Shown here in pieces: positions 1-13,369 of a stretch of 64,000 nucleotides of DNA. The notes below the pieces were generated by a model. It was not told the origin of the DNA. It searched no databases and worked only from the letters and a program-made list of their open reading frames with translations. How positions within the stretch are numbered: the stretch's first letter is position 1; each line of letters begins with the position of its first letter. Source of the DNA: Xylona heveae TC161 (Eukaryota > Ascomycota > Xylonomycetes > Xylonales > Xylonaceae); contig NW_017264198.1 of NCBI RefSeq assembly GCF_001619985.1, positions 1,426,001 through 1,490,000 on the forward strand, given 5' to 3'. Position numbers and translations under genes: made by a program.

Positions 1-3000
1 CAAGGACAAGGACACTACTATGCCAGTCAATACCTGTCTTAAGCTGGACCATGCTTGGCTGAATCTACGATCGAAGATCTCGATGGTGTCGTGCACGGGT
101 ATAGATTGGCTTATGTTCCCAACAACAGGTTTTGCTCCCTCTACAGAGAATGCTCCTTTTGCTTTGCGGGAGTGGGCTTTTGATTTCACGTATAGATCTG
201 TACACTTATTCGGCTTACTTGCACAGGATGAAGAACTCTTGTCGGGTTGTAGAGATGCATGACTGGTAACACTCAAGAGCGATCAAGGAGTCAGTCAACT
301 TTCCGTCGGCCAACCCAAGGTATCTGCTTGGCCCGTCGTTTACTAGCTTAACAGCGACCACCCATGCTTAAACCATAACCCCAGCTGCGATGGAAGCTGA
401 AAGCGCTTACCAACGCAAAGATGGAGCTTACTAGGCAAGAAGAGCGTCCCCACCAACAAAGCTGACAAGAGCGCGAGGTTCTTTATTGACCAGAGGCTTC
501 TTCTAAGAGCGCAACGGTAACTACCGCATTAGCTTTTCCAGAGGCGTCTGCAAGGTGAACTCGTGCAGATGTCTCTACTGCAAAAATGGCGCTCTGCCTT
601 TATCGGGCGGGCTTAGATTTCTAGCTAGCACTAAGTTTACAATTCTTTTCGTTTACTCTTTTCGAACTGTTAGCCGCTTTGGCAAAGAAAATGCTCTTTT
701 TTGCATCTGGGGTCATCTTTTATTCTGCGGCGCCCGTCGTCTGTTTCAGTACTAGTTTGGCTGATCATTTCATCTCGCTTCCCCGTTGCCTTGACATTTG
801 GTGCTCGTTCCGACTCGGCAGCAGCCTCATTGCAGAAAGGCACCCAGTCTAACTTGGGGCCATTACCCATCGATATGGTAATACCGTAGACCAAGCGTCA
901 GTAAAACCCTCGGTGCCGGCACAGTCCAGCAAGTGGCATGCTGCAGCTATCAACATATTTCTACATATGGTGAGTGCGCTTCCAGGACAACCCTCGGTTG
1001 TAAAGACGAACCTTGGAACATTCAACATTGGTCCGTGTGCAAGAAGAGGTGGAGTAAGTACAGCAGCCTTTTTGACTGGCAAAGGCGCATCCGCATTGGG
1101 CACGTCAATCTGGTCTTTGCTCCCTCGCTCTTCCTTGTAAAAGGATGCCGTCACCGGGTCTGAGTTTCAAGCTGTGCAGTTGATTGGCAAGAGGCTTTCC
1201 TTGGAAGATAGCTCCGTCCCGACGACATATGATAGGTGCGGGTTGAGCTCTGTCCTTGGTCCAGACACCCCCTGTCGTCACAGATATCCAAGCGCGCACC
1301 TAATGTAGTGATCCCTGTCGTTGTAGCTACGAAGCGATCCTCGAGCCCTATGGGATGTCCTGAGCTGACTGTGATCCACATGGCGCAAAGTCGGGGGTCC
1401 CGTTAGCATAGCTCTTTTTGTCCCGATGCCCGACGGTCATTCCATCCCTCAGATCGAACATGCTGAGCTCGATCTGCTCTCTTGGGCAACGACGTCATGG
1501 CAGAGCAAGTATGCTCCGTTTTCCATGTGAGGATCGTCAGGTTACGAGGAGTATCGTCATGGGGAGAGGCATGTGGTGATCAAAAACGGGTTTTTCTGCT
1601 GCTCAAAATAGAATGAAGCCCCGCACTTGGTCGGTCGGTGCGTTGCGGCTCGTTGTAAACAGTGGACAGCCATAACTTGCGTGAGCAACAGACTATCTGG
1701 CTCTCGAAGATACAGGAGCCGACAGTCTAATTCCTCGTCTTTTGCGCAGCGCACATCTGGGACCAATAACCCTTTGCTGGGCGAGCTGATGGTTTCTATC
1801 CTGTCTGACTTTCCTTGTACCTATCCAATTTCGCTCTCGCGGCACGCACCGTCGGGTCAAGGCCCACGTAAGGAACCAATCTGTCTCTGTCAGCTGGTTG
1901 CATGGCCCCCTTTGCGGGTACGGGATGAGACTATCCACGCAAGGTGGGCAGCACAGTGTCCGGGGCAACGCAACGCGTGGCACCTTTTGTCCCGGGTCTC
2001 CTTGAGTCGTTCTAGCCATTGAGAGTTCGCTGGGTTTTCGCGTAGGTTCGGGTAGTCAACAACACGAAATGCTCGCGAAACCGCGTGACCATCGGCATCG
2101 GTCCGCACAAACGCGGCCCACAAACCCTTCAAGCAACCACGGAAATGGATTTCATCGTCGGGCGTTGGTCTCTCTAGCAGAATCCACGTTAGACCCCCAG
2201 GTTCCATTGGCCATCTGGATACTGTTCAGAGAAATTTGCCTTGACTGATTTGGAACCGTGCAGCCAATTGTGGGGTCGAAAGTAAAAAGGAGCCGGGCAC
2301 CCATTATCTTGTCAGGGTCCATTTTCGTTATTTTCTCGCATTGGTTTTTGCGAATGCTCCTTTGCTCCGGCTGCATTATTATGGACCGTTTGGCGGGTCC
2401 TTCTCGTTAATTTGGCCAGATAAAACGTCTTTGATCTTGGTTGAGGTAGCAACAGCTTTTATCCCTTACTAACTAGACTGCAGCCGGTCCTTGAAGATTT
2501 TGAATCAGGTCCGTGCATCCTCAAAGACCCGGCCCTTGCATCTGATAGCCATATACACCGTTGCTTCAAGACCCAAAAAGTAAGGACTAAGTTATTTGAT
2601 GCCGAAATGAACCCTTTTCTACTACTACTCTGTAGTTATCCCGAGCAATTTTTTTCTCAAGCGTGGGGTAGACGCCGAAAACTTTTGTTAGCTTAAATCC
2701 TTTCAACCGCTCAGTATTAGAAACCGAACCCCTGAGACGATAAAATTTTTCTCGCCCCGTTTCTTATAGTCTCCTCGCCGGCAAATGATTCAGGCCTTGC
2801 CAGCTTTTCTGTGCTACGCTGTTTCGCAATTATTTAGAGCTCAGGATTCAGGAGCAGGAAGCGTTGGATGAAATAATAGTAAACATTTGAAAGCTCTGAA
2901 AGACGGCATGTTCCGGATTTTGGCTCTTCACGCTTAACCTAACTAGTACCCAATTCTTTTGGATAACGAACTTTTTTTCGAGAAGAGCTTGGGGCAGTCC

Positions 3001-3055
3001 GAAGACATTGAATAATCTTGATATACAAAATTTATCTCTATATTTGATCATCAGA
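1..3055. other. Intergenic, no supportable gene
   Basis: Both strands hold only short overlapping frames with no recognisable domain and no convincing splice-linked exons. The longest (131 aa on + at 1627-2022, 105 aa on - at 1890-2207) lie across each other and resemble no family I know. The last 250 bases before 3056 are presumably the promoter and leader of the Pol5 gene. A diverged pseudogene or a lineage-specific gene cannot be excluded by eye. Confidence 0.5.
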
Positions 3056-6000
3056 ATGTCTAGAAAAAGACAGAGAGAGCCGCGCACTGTTGACGTAGAG
3101 CTAATTGAGATCTTCGAAGATCTTGCCAACGAGAGCGAAAACATCAGGCTGAAAGCAGCTCAGTCATTGCTCTTGAAGCTCTCACCAGAGAAAGAACCAA
3201 ATCGCGAAAGCGTAGAAAATGTGTTAAACCGCCTGTTCCGTGGCTTAGCTAGTGGCCGAAAAGCTGCTCGCATCGGCTTCTCAATTGCACTCACAGAAGT
3301 TCTCTCGGAGCTTTTCGTGGCTGATCGTAAATTGGGACAAAATTTGGGCATCGATTTTGACCGTGTGATTGAGCTCCTCAAAACACGCACCGAGATTGGA
3401 GGCAATGTGTCTGGTCAGGTAAGAGTACCAGAATGCTTAGTTCTTGCTTATGCTGACTGCTGTCGTAGGAGGAGCGGGACCATTACTTGGGACGACTCTT
3501 CGGAGCTGAAGCGTTAATTAAATCCGCTGCCCTCTTCCCTCCAACGTCTTCGATTGAACAATGGTCTCAGATTGTGGATATGATACTTGGTTTGGCCCAA
3601 AAAAAGTCATGGCTACGTGAAGAATGTGGGTGGATTCTCAATGGCGCCGTGTATGTGTTGGCGGCAAAGCAAGTTGATAAGAGCTATGCGGAAAAGCTCG
3701 TCCAAAAATTATGTGAGAGTAATATGGCAAAGACATCCGAAGGCGTGGCTATTTGGATATCTGTACAGTCGTTGTTTCCGACGGCGAAACTGGTGCAGGG
3801 GATTTGGCGCGACGATGACCCTTTGCACTCGAAAGAGAAATCAACTTTAGCAAAAGTGCTCAGGGAGACTGTCACACAAGAGGACAAGAACAACAACCAA
3901 CAGAATCTTCAAAAGGGTATGTGGACATCTCGTGTGCCCTTTGCCTGGAACGTCGTTATCTCCAAACTGCTTGCAGCCCCGCTGGAGGAATCTGGGAAGA
4001 AACGGCTCAGTTTTGGGGCTTTCTGGAGCGAAGTCGTCGATGGTGAGTAACGGATTCTTTGAAAATTCGGCAATGCGCGAGTATTTCTGACAGGCACAGA
4101 TGGACTTTTTGCTGCGTCTTCTTCGGAGGAACGGAAGTTCTGGGGCTTCAATATTTTCTCCACGGTCCTCCACACTGCGTCGGATGAGCTTATCCCGACA
4201 ATTTTTAGCAAGAATCTTTTGAGGTGCCTCATCAACCAGCTTGCTAGCTCAGCGAGGTACCTCCATGGAGCAGCTCAAAAAGCTGTAAAAGCAATCCTTG
4301 CGCGGGTCGAGGCCGACCCCGACCTAGCCTTCCCTATCATTGTGCAGCTCCTCTCGGAGCGAGGATCTCTCAATTTCGACCAAGTTACGAAAACAAAAAC
4401 AACTGAAAAACTGCTGTCCTTGGCCAGCAACACTGGTTTGAAGCAGATCATACCATTTTATCGCAGCCTTGCTCTGCGCCCAATTCCTGCGGATGCAAAG
4501 GCTGCAGAGGCCCGTCGACAATTTTTAGCGGACCAGCTGCTTTCTACCATCCGCACGAAAAAGGCTACCGCCCAAGCTCCTGCAGCAGTGGAGAGCGAGG
4601 ACTGGGTCAATCAAATTCTAAAGTTCTTCGTCGAGCTGGGATACTTTGCTCCTATCGAGGCAGCGTCCAAAGCAGATGACGCCCCGAACCCACCTCTGTC
4701 GTCTGTATCTCAAAGTATGTTCCGTTCACGGATATCTTCTATATTGGGTCACCTCATATCTACACGGCCGGGGCTTCCCTATTTTGTCGTGCAGGTTCTT
4801 CAGTCCCAGAAAGTGCTTGCCGGAGGGAAGCTCCTCTTCGACGCCGATGAAGACGTCGACAAAACCCTGCAGCGTGCTTGGAAAACGGTTGAAAGAATAC
4901 ATTCGAAGGTATGTTAGATCTGCTCCTACTACGTACGGTTATGCACTGTTGTCTAAGATGGATTGGATTTGGAGAGAGATTGTCAGCTAATTATTTCCAA
5001 ATTGAAGGCTTCATCATCGAAGGAAAACAAAAAAGCCCATCTCGGAGCACTTGAACTCTTGTATTCGCTAACCATCCTCCAAGTATATAATGGCGAGGCG
5101 GACGCTGTCTCCCTCTTAGATGAATTGCGCATATGCTACGAGAGCCTTGTCAAGCGAAAGTCGAATGATGAAGATATCGACGCATCCCTGGTTTTGGTTG
5201 AGGTACTTCTCAGCTTCGTGTCAAAGCCATCACTCTTATTTCGGAAACTGGCACATCAGGTCTTCTCAAGCTTTGCCTCGCAAATTAGCGCAGAAAGTTT
5301 GGAGTCTATGACCAAGGTTAGTAATTAGCGTCAAGACGACTATGGTACACAGGACTAATACATACAAAAACAGATTTTGGAGACCAAAGAGAGCCTGTCT
5401 GGGCAGCAGGAGATGTTCGATGAGAATGTAGACGAAGAAGGTGATGAGGACGAAGAATCTGATAAATCTTCGGAGGGCAGTGCCGAGGATGACGATGTAG
5501 AGGAAGTTGACGGATCTGATGTTTCAATGGAGGACGCAGAAGACGACGATGACGATGAAGAGGAGGAGGATGAGGACGAGGAACAAGATGATAATGAGGC
5601 GGATGCTGATGAGCTGGCTCAGTTCGACGCTAAGCTGGCCGAGGCTCTTGGAACGCGGCCAATCAATCTGGAAGATGCGGGAAATGACGAGTCATCCGAC
5701 GAAGATATGGATGACGATCAGATGATGGCGCTGGAGCCGCATCTCGCCAAAGTCTTTCAGGAGAGAAGAAAAGCCAGCCAGCACAACAAAAAGAAGGAGA
5801 AGAAAGATGCAAAGGAAAACATTATCAATTTTAAGAATCGCGTCTTGGAGCTTATGGAGATTTTCGTCAAGCAGCAGCACACTAACCCGCTCGCTTTTGA
5901 CCTCATCCTGCCTTTGCTTACGCTCATTCGTACTACCACGAGCAAGGTGGTCTCCGACAAAGCCTGCGGCGTGGTTCGCGAATACGCCAAGGCGTGCAAA

Positions 6001-6297
6001 GGCAAAGACGTTCCTGCGCCATCTGATGTCCCCGCCGCCTGGAAGCTGCTGGAACAGGTCCATGCGGAAGCAATGAAAGAGGCCTCCCATGCCCACAACA
6101 CTTCCTGTAGCCAGCTAAGCATCTTGCTCGTGAAGGCACTGGTGGCAGATGATAGGGAAAACCTCAAGCGTGCTCTCCTTATTTACGCAGAGACACAGAC
6201 ACGCTGGGTACTTGAGCAGAAATGCCGCGTTCAACCGTCATTTTTCACCGATTGGCAAAATTGGTGCACGTCTGCAAAGAAGCAGCTGCAGAAGTAG
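3056..6297 (+). CDS. POL5: Pol5 / MYBBP1A family (DNA polymerase phi), ribosome biogenesis factor
   Basis: Five exons: 3056-3418, 3469-4042, 4094-4908, 5008-5316 and 5374-6297, giving 994 aa. The splices restore family-typical text such as EERDHYLGRLFGAEAL across intron 1. The N-terminal two thirds is the helical-repeat Pol5 fold. A long Asp/Glu-rich stretch near residues 695-800 follows (first part of the last exon), then a basic Lys-rich patch and a final helical segment. Pol5 proteins are nucleolar and needed for rDNA transcription and 60S assembly in yeast; despite the name they are not replicative polymerases. The ATG at 3056 was chosen over an in-frame one at 3008 because the downstream start begins the charged MSRKRQRE segment usual for the family. 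The 3' end of intron 3 is ambiguous: an AG at 4986 is also in frame and would add 7 residues, but the CTAAT branch-like site at 4987 favours 5007. Confidence 0.93.
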
Positions 6298-9200
6298 AAG
6301 TAGAATAGACGTATAAAACAGGACCGGACATCTCTGTCGACAAGGTTTTCACCATGGAATATTCGTTGTCATCACGATTTTCCATTTCTTTCAATGCTGG
6401 CTTAAAGTGGCGCAATCCTACCGATTGATGCCGCTTCGCGACTCGAGTTCTATGCAGAGACTCCGTCTCCTGAGGCTGTCTGTTTGAAGGAGTGAGCAGT
6501 CTACCTCTCACTTCGAGGGAAATCAACCGCTGCATATGCGCGTCGGCTCAGCCAAGCAGGAGAATCGAGGTAGCCCGCGCGCCTGGGAAACCGCTTGTCG
6601 AACGAGAGGCTTCTTTCTTATAATCACAGCAAAATTCCCAGTAAATGTGATATATCTCTCATTTTAACAGTCCGAAAGGCTTATCCTTCTTTTCAAGTGC
6701 AGTAATGCAATTAGCTCCGAAGCATTTTGGTGATCGTGACTCGTGAGCCGCAGGAAGATTCTTGGTTGAACCGGTTCTCGTCAGATAGCGCCCTTTCATT
6801 TCTTTGAAATTCGGTGTGCAATATTTATTACGAACGATCGGAATTTTGAATCCTTTATTTCGAAGGATCACTGTTCTAATGAAATTTTATTCCAAGCACA
6901 TCAAATTATTTTATTTTATTTTTATTTTTATTTTGAATTTTTCCCCCCCACTGTGAAAGGGAGTATTTCCAAGTTAACATCTCAGCAACCACGACTTGAA
7001 AATGCATCCAACAACATGCCGCCTTGAACAACTTTTACATTAAGGAACAGAACTATGTTGAGATGCAAGCTTTTACTGATCCTGATCCTCAGGGGTTTTC
7101 CCCAATAAATTATTGATCCCAACGGGAGTGTCCAGTCAATTGACTCTGTAGGTAAGCCACCTTAATTGGTCTGCTATACCAAGGATCTCGGCAACTTTGC
7201 TGCCGGTAAAACTCCGGTATGGCGGTGCAGCGGGGCATCCATGACGAAACGACAGCTATGTGTCAAAATTCAGCCAAGTGATGCGATGACGTTTGACGTG
7301 TCACTCGTGATGCGAATCGGACCAGAAGGTCGGCATTGGGGCCGAGCATAGGTTTTCTAGTAGGTCATTGTCCAAAAACAATGGGCAAGATATCTCATAC
7401 CTCACCGCGATCGCCATGCAGCGACAAATTCGGGTCCGTCGGTTGTCGGCCTCAACTTTGGGCCGAAGGGAGAAAATTCCAGCGCTGGGGAGGAAAGACT
7501 CAGCTAGAATTTTACGTAGAGGGAGAACGAATTCAAACCCTTTACAAGGCGATGTTGGTTTTAACGACGCTGCAGATAATGTTGTGCGACTGTGTCTTGC
7601 ATCTGCCTTGTCGAGTAAGCCCAAACCTATAATCGTAACGATTAATGAAATGGCCCCCAAAAGGCAAATTTTAAAGTGCGTTTGGCTTGTGCTTATTGCA
7701 TTCAAGCTTTGGTTTAGCACGAGCTCTTTGCTAGGGAACGAGGGATGTACCAAGGGTCGTCTAGGGACCCTGAAGCACTAAACAGGCGGGATGAGAATAA
7801 GCAAGCAAGACAGGAGTATTTCATGACTCCATGTAAGCCAAGCCCTCATCGCGACAAGAAACGTTTAAGCTTTGGCTATGACGAATTGCTTGTGATCACA
7901 AAGCGGCTAATTTGCCGTAGAAACCAAAGGAATAACACTTCAGACGAAGAATCAAGCCCCCACTAATTGCTGTCTCTCATCACACGAATCGAACTTTGAG
8001 GTTCGGATATTCATCCGAGCAATTCCACATACTACGTAAGTCCCAAATCCACCCATTCCATCGCTCTCCCAAACTCAGGCACAAGTGAAGCTAAATATTA
8101 TCAGCAAGTAAAATCATAGTAATATGACATGCAAAGGGATCATTAGAAACGACGAGATCTCAGATGAGAACAAGAAATCAATGCGAATTTTGCAGTCTGC
8201 ATGGGTTGTGGATTCGAGAGGGACTCCGCCTGCTAGAGTCCACAGACCCGCAAACCCCAGAGCTATGACAGGCTTTAACTAGATCGGCCTCTGTCCCTTT
8301 GACTACAAGCATCTCCTAATGTATCGAAGTAGGGGGTAAATGGGAGTGTTGGGAATTGTCGATACCGAAATTTCCGAATTGGGTGGTCTCCTGATCCAGC
8401 ATCATTTGTACAACTATGCGAAGAAGAGTCGGGGAATTGAAAAGGGACTGCTGCGAGTAATGCCCCCACGCAATGACAATCACATCCGAAAAGAGATATT
8501 GCTACGAACATATATCGGGAGGGGGTTGAGGCCTGAAACTGCAGGAAACGCTTCAATTTCCTGCTACGGATGTGATCCGATGGGCCCGGATCACGAGATG
8601 GTCCGTACTACGAAGCTTTTCAATTTCAGGGTCCGAAGGGTCCAATAATCAAGAAAAATTCATCCAATTCATTCCCCCCAACGCCGTGTCGGACACTTTT
8701 TGACTCAGCTGAAATTCCCCTGACTGTTTATTTTCATTGACGATTCCCAAGGTGGAATTTCTCTCCGTTGGTTTACTGGTGGAAATTGGGGCCTCTGAGG
8801 TCATTCTGTACCATACTGTCGGGTTTCCACGTACGCTCCCCCCTCCCGAACTTCAATTCTCCCTAATCTTTCACTCTCCCTGATTATTCTCTTCGGTCCT
8901 TTCTCGCTCCCCATTGAGATTCTAACTTTCGGAAGAAAATCCCTTTGTCGCGCGCTAGGAACTCACCCCTGCCTCAATATTCCTCCATCATGGCGGCAAA
9001 ATATCGGTGTGCTGGTCTCTTTCCAGAATGGTCCGAATGGTCCGGGCGAGTGCCACCCCCACAGGAGCTCCTCGCCGGCGGCCTTGCCATGTTTGAAGCG
9101 CCCAGATAATTTCCCAAACACAGCGTTGAATTTCTCAGAATTGGACCCTGAGAAAGACCTGGCAGGATAAGGAGGCCTACGTCTTTCGGCCGCCCTCTCG

Positions 9201-9579
9201 GACGTCGGATTGTTAATCACTAAGCAGCGCTGCCCCAGAGGACTCAACCTTTCAATGGGATCCCCAATTTCCGGTCTTGCCCATGAAGATCCATTCGAGA
9301 TCCTCATCCATGTACTATTCGGACCTGAAGCCCGGGACGAGTCGATGATGAATTGCCGGCAAAATATCCGCGACAATGCCTGGCCACGAAGAATTTTCGC
9401 CCTGGTTCCTGATGCCCCAGGGTTATACCGTCAATCATTGAATCTTTTCTGTCCCAAATGCCATTTATTATAAGAAGGGTCAGCATCATAACCTCTGGAA
9501 TTGTCTTCTGCGCTTAAGCAATGAAAAATATCCAAGCATTCATACTTCTTTTGCAGATCATTTGTCTCCCATCTCCAAT
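6298..9579. other. Intergenic, no supportable gene
   Basis: No domain-bearing frame is visible. There is an AT-rich run at about 6895-6945 (TTTTA/TTTTTA units). An open frame of 150 codons lies on the minus strand at 7301-7753 with one hydrophobic stretch, but it has no ATG near its start and no family resemblance. Frames at 8275-8650 and 8963-9473 overlap on opposite strands and are equally unconvincing. The last 100 bases are the likely promoter/leader of the esterase. Confidence 0.5.
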
Positions 9580-11645
9580 ATGTTTCTGGCGAACTTCATA
9601 CCTATCTCAGTATTGCTTGCACAAGCGCTGGCAGCTCCTCTTGCTACGTTGAAGCCTGCGAATATCACGTACAAAGGATATACCGATCCTGAAGGAGAGG
9701 TCGAATCCTTTCTGAATATCAAATTCGCACAGGACACCAGTGGTTTCAATCGGTTTCGACGACCTATCCCCTTTCAGCCGGAGCCCAACTCTACCGTGGA
9801 CGCTACAGTCAAGGGTGCAGCATGCCCGCAACGCAAAGTGCCCGTGCCCGGCCTCCCATTCTTCCATAATGTAACCAACATATCCGAGGATTGTCTTACT
9901 CTCCGTATCAGTCGTCCCGCCAACCTGACAGACCATGCGAAGCTGCCAGTCATGGTGTGGATTTATGGAGGTATGGTCATCTTGGCGGTGGCACTTCCAA
10001 TTGAGCTCACTAACTCTGCATAGGTGGAGACACCATTGGTCAGATCTACGACGAGTTATATGATCCAACAAACCTTGTCAAAGAGGCTGCGGCCAGGGAT
10101 GCTCCCATCATTTATGCCGCCGTGAACTACCGAGTGACTGGTATATCCACACAATCGACCTCTTTTGCGAGTAGACTGACTGACACCGCTAGCCTTTGGT
10201 TTTGCTGCTTCGCCGGCTCTGGCAGATGAAGGCAATCTTAACGCAGCTTTGCTCGACCAGCGTCTCGGTATCGAGTGGATCAGAGAAAACATTGCGACCT
10301 TTGGCGGTGACCCGGGCAACATTACAATTTTTGGAGAATCCGACGGAGGTGTGTACACTTCTCGACTACATAACAGTGGATTAAACTAAAGGGTCATCAG
10401 CCACGAATGTTGGTCTGCAGCTTACTGCCTATGGCGGAAAGCGTCATGCGCCGTTCAAAAGAGCAATCATGGAAAGTGGCTCGCCGGCCGCTGACCCTGG
10501 AGGTAAGCTTAGGCCAAGCCCCGATTTTACGTACTCTAGCTAATAATTGAATGCCTCAAGTTGCAAGCCAACTGGCATGGAATGCTACGGATATACTTGC
10601 AGAACTTACCAACTGCACAAGTCAAAATGGCACCAATGTTGAAACTCTGAAGTGTCTTCGGTCGCTGCCCATGGAAGTCATATTGGAAAAAGCGGATGAG
10701 GCTTCCTTGGACCTGGTGCCTGAATCAGGTTTCGAGACTTTGTAAGGTGCACTTTCTACTGGATCAGATTCAAGTTTGCTGATGTGTGCTTAAGCTTGCC
10801 TACCGTCGATGAAGATTTCATTCCTGAGGCACCGTCAAAGATGGTGCGCGAAGGACACTTTTACAAAGATATCGATGTCATCGTCGGATGGAATGAGAAT
10901 GATGGTACCATGTTTGTCAACAAGACGGTCTCTTCTGACGCCGAGGTGGCTGCACAAGTCAAGACGTACTACCCCGGCTTGACCGACGCGAGCATTTCCT
11001 ACATCCTTGACCTCTATCAAACTTCAGATTTCTCAGCAAAATACGGCATATCGGCTCAGTACTACCGACTTGCTCAGATCTGGCGAGATGCGGAATTTGT
11101 GTGTCCATCGATAGTGCTCGCCAACCAAGTCCATCAATACGGTGCGCGATCCTACCTCTTTGACTTGAATCAAACCCTCTACGATGAATCGGACCCGGCT
11201 CTGCGTGCCGACTGTAGTAAGTATCACCAAACTCAGTCATGGGATTTTATTTTTTATACTTTTTCCTGAGACGCCATGCTAACGGTCGTTCCATGATATA
11301 GCTATGCATACCTCTGATCTTCCATATGTATTTGACACTGCCTCGACATACAAAAACACTACCCAGAGCGATGATGAGCTAGCGAACAACATGTCGAATA
11401 CATGGGTGATGTTTGCTCACACTGGCTCTGTGCCGGGATCCTTGAGCTGGCCCCAGGCCTACGAAAGCGCACACAACGTGACGTTTCCAGAGACGGTTGA
11501 TGTTCGCGTTCTGGGCGGACACACCTCTGGAGTGGCCCGCGTGGAAGAAGCATTTGAAAACACTGGCCTATTGGAAAATGAATTACTGCTTGAAAGGTGT
11601 TTCTTTTGGACGAGTGAAAAGATCTTTGCCCAATTACGGACATAA
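9580..11645 (+). CDS. Secreted type-B carboxylesterase/lipase (alpha/beta hydrolase)
   Basis: Seven exons: 9580-9970, 10024-10140, 10193-10348, 10392-10502, 10561-10741, 10795-11216 and 11302-11645, giving 573 aa. The first ATG (9580) opens a hydrophobic signal peptide, [18 protein letters not shown], so the enzyme is probably secreted. The nucleophile elbow is GESDGGS. The catalytic His lies in HTSDLPYVF. The oxyanion-hole region reads IYGGGDT instead of the common HGGGF. The acidic-residue position in WNENDGT carries Asp where family members usually have Glu (DEG). Several N-x-S/T sites fit glycosylation. The family hydrolyses ester bonds in lipids, xenobiotics or polyketide/terpenoid esters; the substrate cannot be read from sequence. 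It stands alone, with no adjacent biosynthetic gene. Confidence 0.9.
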
Positions 11646-13369
11646 GGACTTGTGCAAAGCAAAGGAGCACAGAGACTCTTCCTCGCTTGCTACTCGTTCC
11701 TCATCTTTGCGCGTGGAGTTGGTGATTTGGTGTTTCATGGCTTTGGACGGGAAAAAAGTTTGAGGATGTTTTGATGAGGTTTTGAAAATGGAGGTTCTTG
11801 TCAAAAAGAGTACTGTACTATTATTTAAGATTCTCTATGTGTATTACCATCTAACGTATACCAATTTAATTCTCAGTCCCGAATAAACATGCGCCTCATA
11901 TGATGAGTCAAGGACCGTTTACGGTTTGATGGTTCGGCAGGGAATTTGGTGGGAAAGTTCTAACGACCAATCAATAAAGAAAATACAGAATATTGCTTTG
12001 GCTTCAATTGAAGCAGACGGGATTGGAGATCAATCGGAGCCACTTCTCACTGCTCGTCTACGGCACACGTTTCTAAAAAGCATCATCAGCACATCTTACG
12101 CGCTGAAGAGATAATTGAGATGCAGCATAGCTCTTCGTCACACGAGAGAGATCAGTGGTGGTTTCTAGGGTTCGTGCCCGCCGGCCAATGACGAGAAAGA
12201 GCGTTGTGCGTACTTGCTGTTCCTCTGCGCTGCTTTTCCATGTGCAGTTTTCCTTCACAGGACCAAGTGCTTCATGTGCCTTAGTGGAGTGGAGAACGGA
12301 CCGGGCTGCAGAGAGAGGACAAAGCAGGGAAGGGTTCAACCTGTGTTTTCTACAAGTTACTTGATGATTAAGTAGAGTTGTTTCCAAGAGTACTTGAAGG
12401 CAGCATCATTGAGTACTACGGTAGCTGTCGGGATAAGATTAGCAAGGTACTCAATGGTATCGATATACCCACAACTGTCTGGGAGGTGAGGTAGTGAGGG
12501 GTATCGTGTGGTGCCACGCTAGTGTTAGCGCAAAACGCGAAACTGACGCGCCATCCCGGTCAGGCCTTTTGGCTACATTCAGCTTCCCACAACCACCGCC
12601 AACCACCAACCACCATCACAAAAAGATCAACATTGTCACGCTTTGGAATGACAGCTGTTGTATTTGTCTCTACTTCTGCTTTTGGGAGGATGCTGGAATT
12701 GTAAGAACTGAGTGTTGTTCATTCCCTGGAATTGATCTAGTCATTTGTCATTATGTTTTGTATCTGGTGATTTGATCACCAAAGCAGTGGGGCGTCGCGT
12801 TGACTGGCGGGTGATTCGACCCAGTGGAGCGATCCCTTTCCGAACCAGAAAACGCCGCTGCTCTCCCGTCCCCGCTCTGGGTGACAGTAGTGTAGTACGG
12901 TGCCTGACTGAATCTTTACCTTGTTAGTTACTGTAATTAGCTGCTGGTCCCTGTGTCGCCATTATCATCCGCCGGCCATATTCAGGCACGAGCAGACTCG
13001 GTCATTTTAAGATTTGACCATGAAGAAAAGACGGCAGACAAACGGGACGAATCATCAATTGCCGGTGCCAATGCAATTCTTTTCGTATCACACAAACACG
13101 AAGACTGTACTTTGGCGGAATACACTTTGTACCTGAGCCTACTAATGCCTCGTATCCATAGATCATAGTCGTTGACGTGTATGTGTGTGTGTGTCAAGGA
13201 AACCCGTACAGATGGACCATGGAGAAGGTATAGCTCCGTACACCTGTCAATATTGAATTGTCTTAATCCAGCTGCCTCGAATCTTGTTGGCCTCATCCAT
13301 TCACTGGACAATTCAGCATGGAACGCAGAGAACAACATGGGCCCTTTGACCTGCAACGTCCACAACCAC
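11646..13369. other. Intergenic, no supportable gene
   Basis: Contains the 3' flank of the esterase gene and otherwise only short frames without domain resemblance. A short TG run sits near 13180-13195. Nothing else was recognised. Confidence 0.5.

Noticed and set aside
913-1163. Cys-containing frames suggestive of a small secreted protein
   Set aside because: No signal peptide or start, and the Cys spacing fits no family I know.
1890-2207. 105-codon minus-strand frame
   Set aside because: Looks vaguely protein-like (LWAAFVRTDADGHAVSRAF), but no family, flanking exons or start could be supported.
7301-7753. 150-codon minus-strand frame with one hydrophobic segment
   Set aside because: It begins with TTG, has no usable ATG before residue 100 or so, and resembles no known protein; it overlaps a plus-strand frame of similar length.
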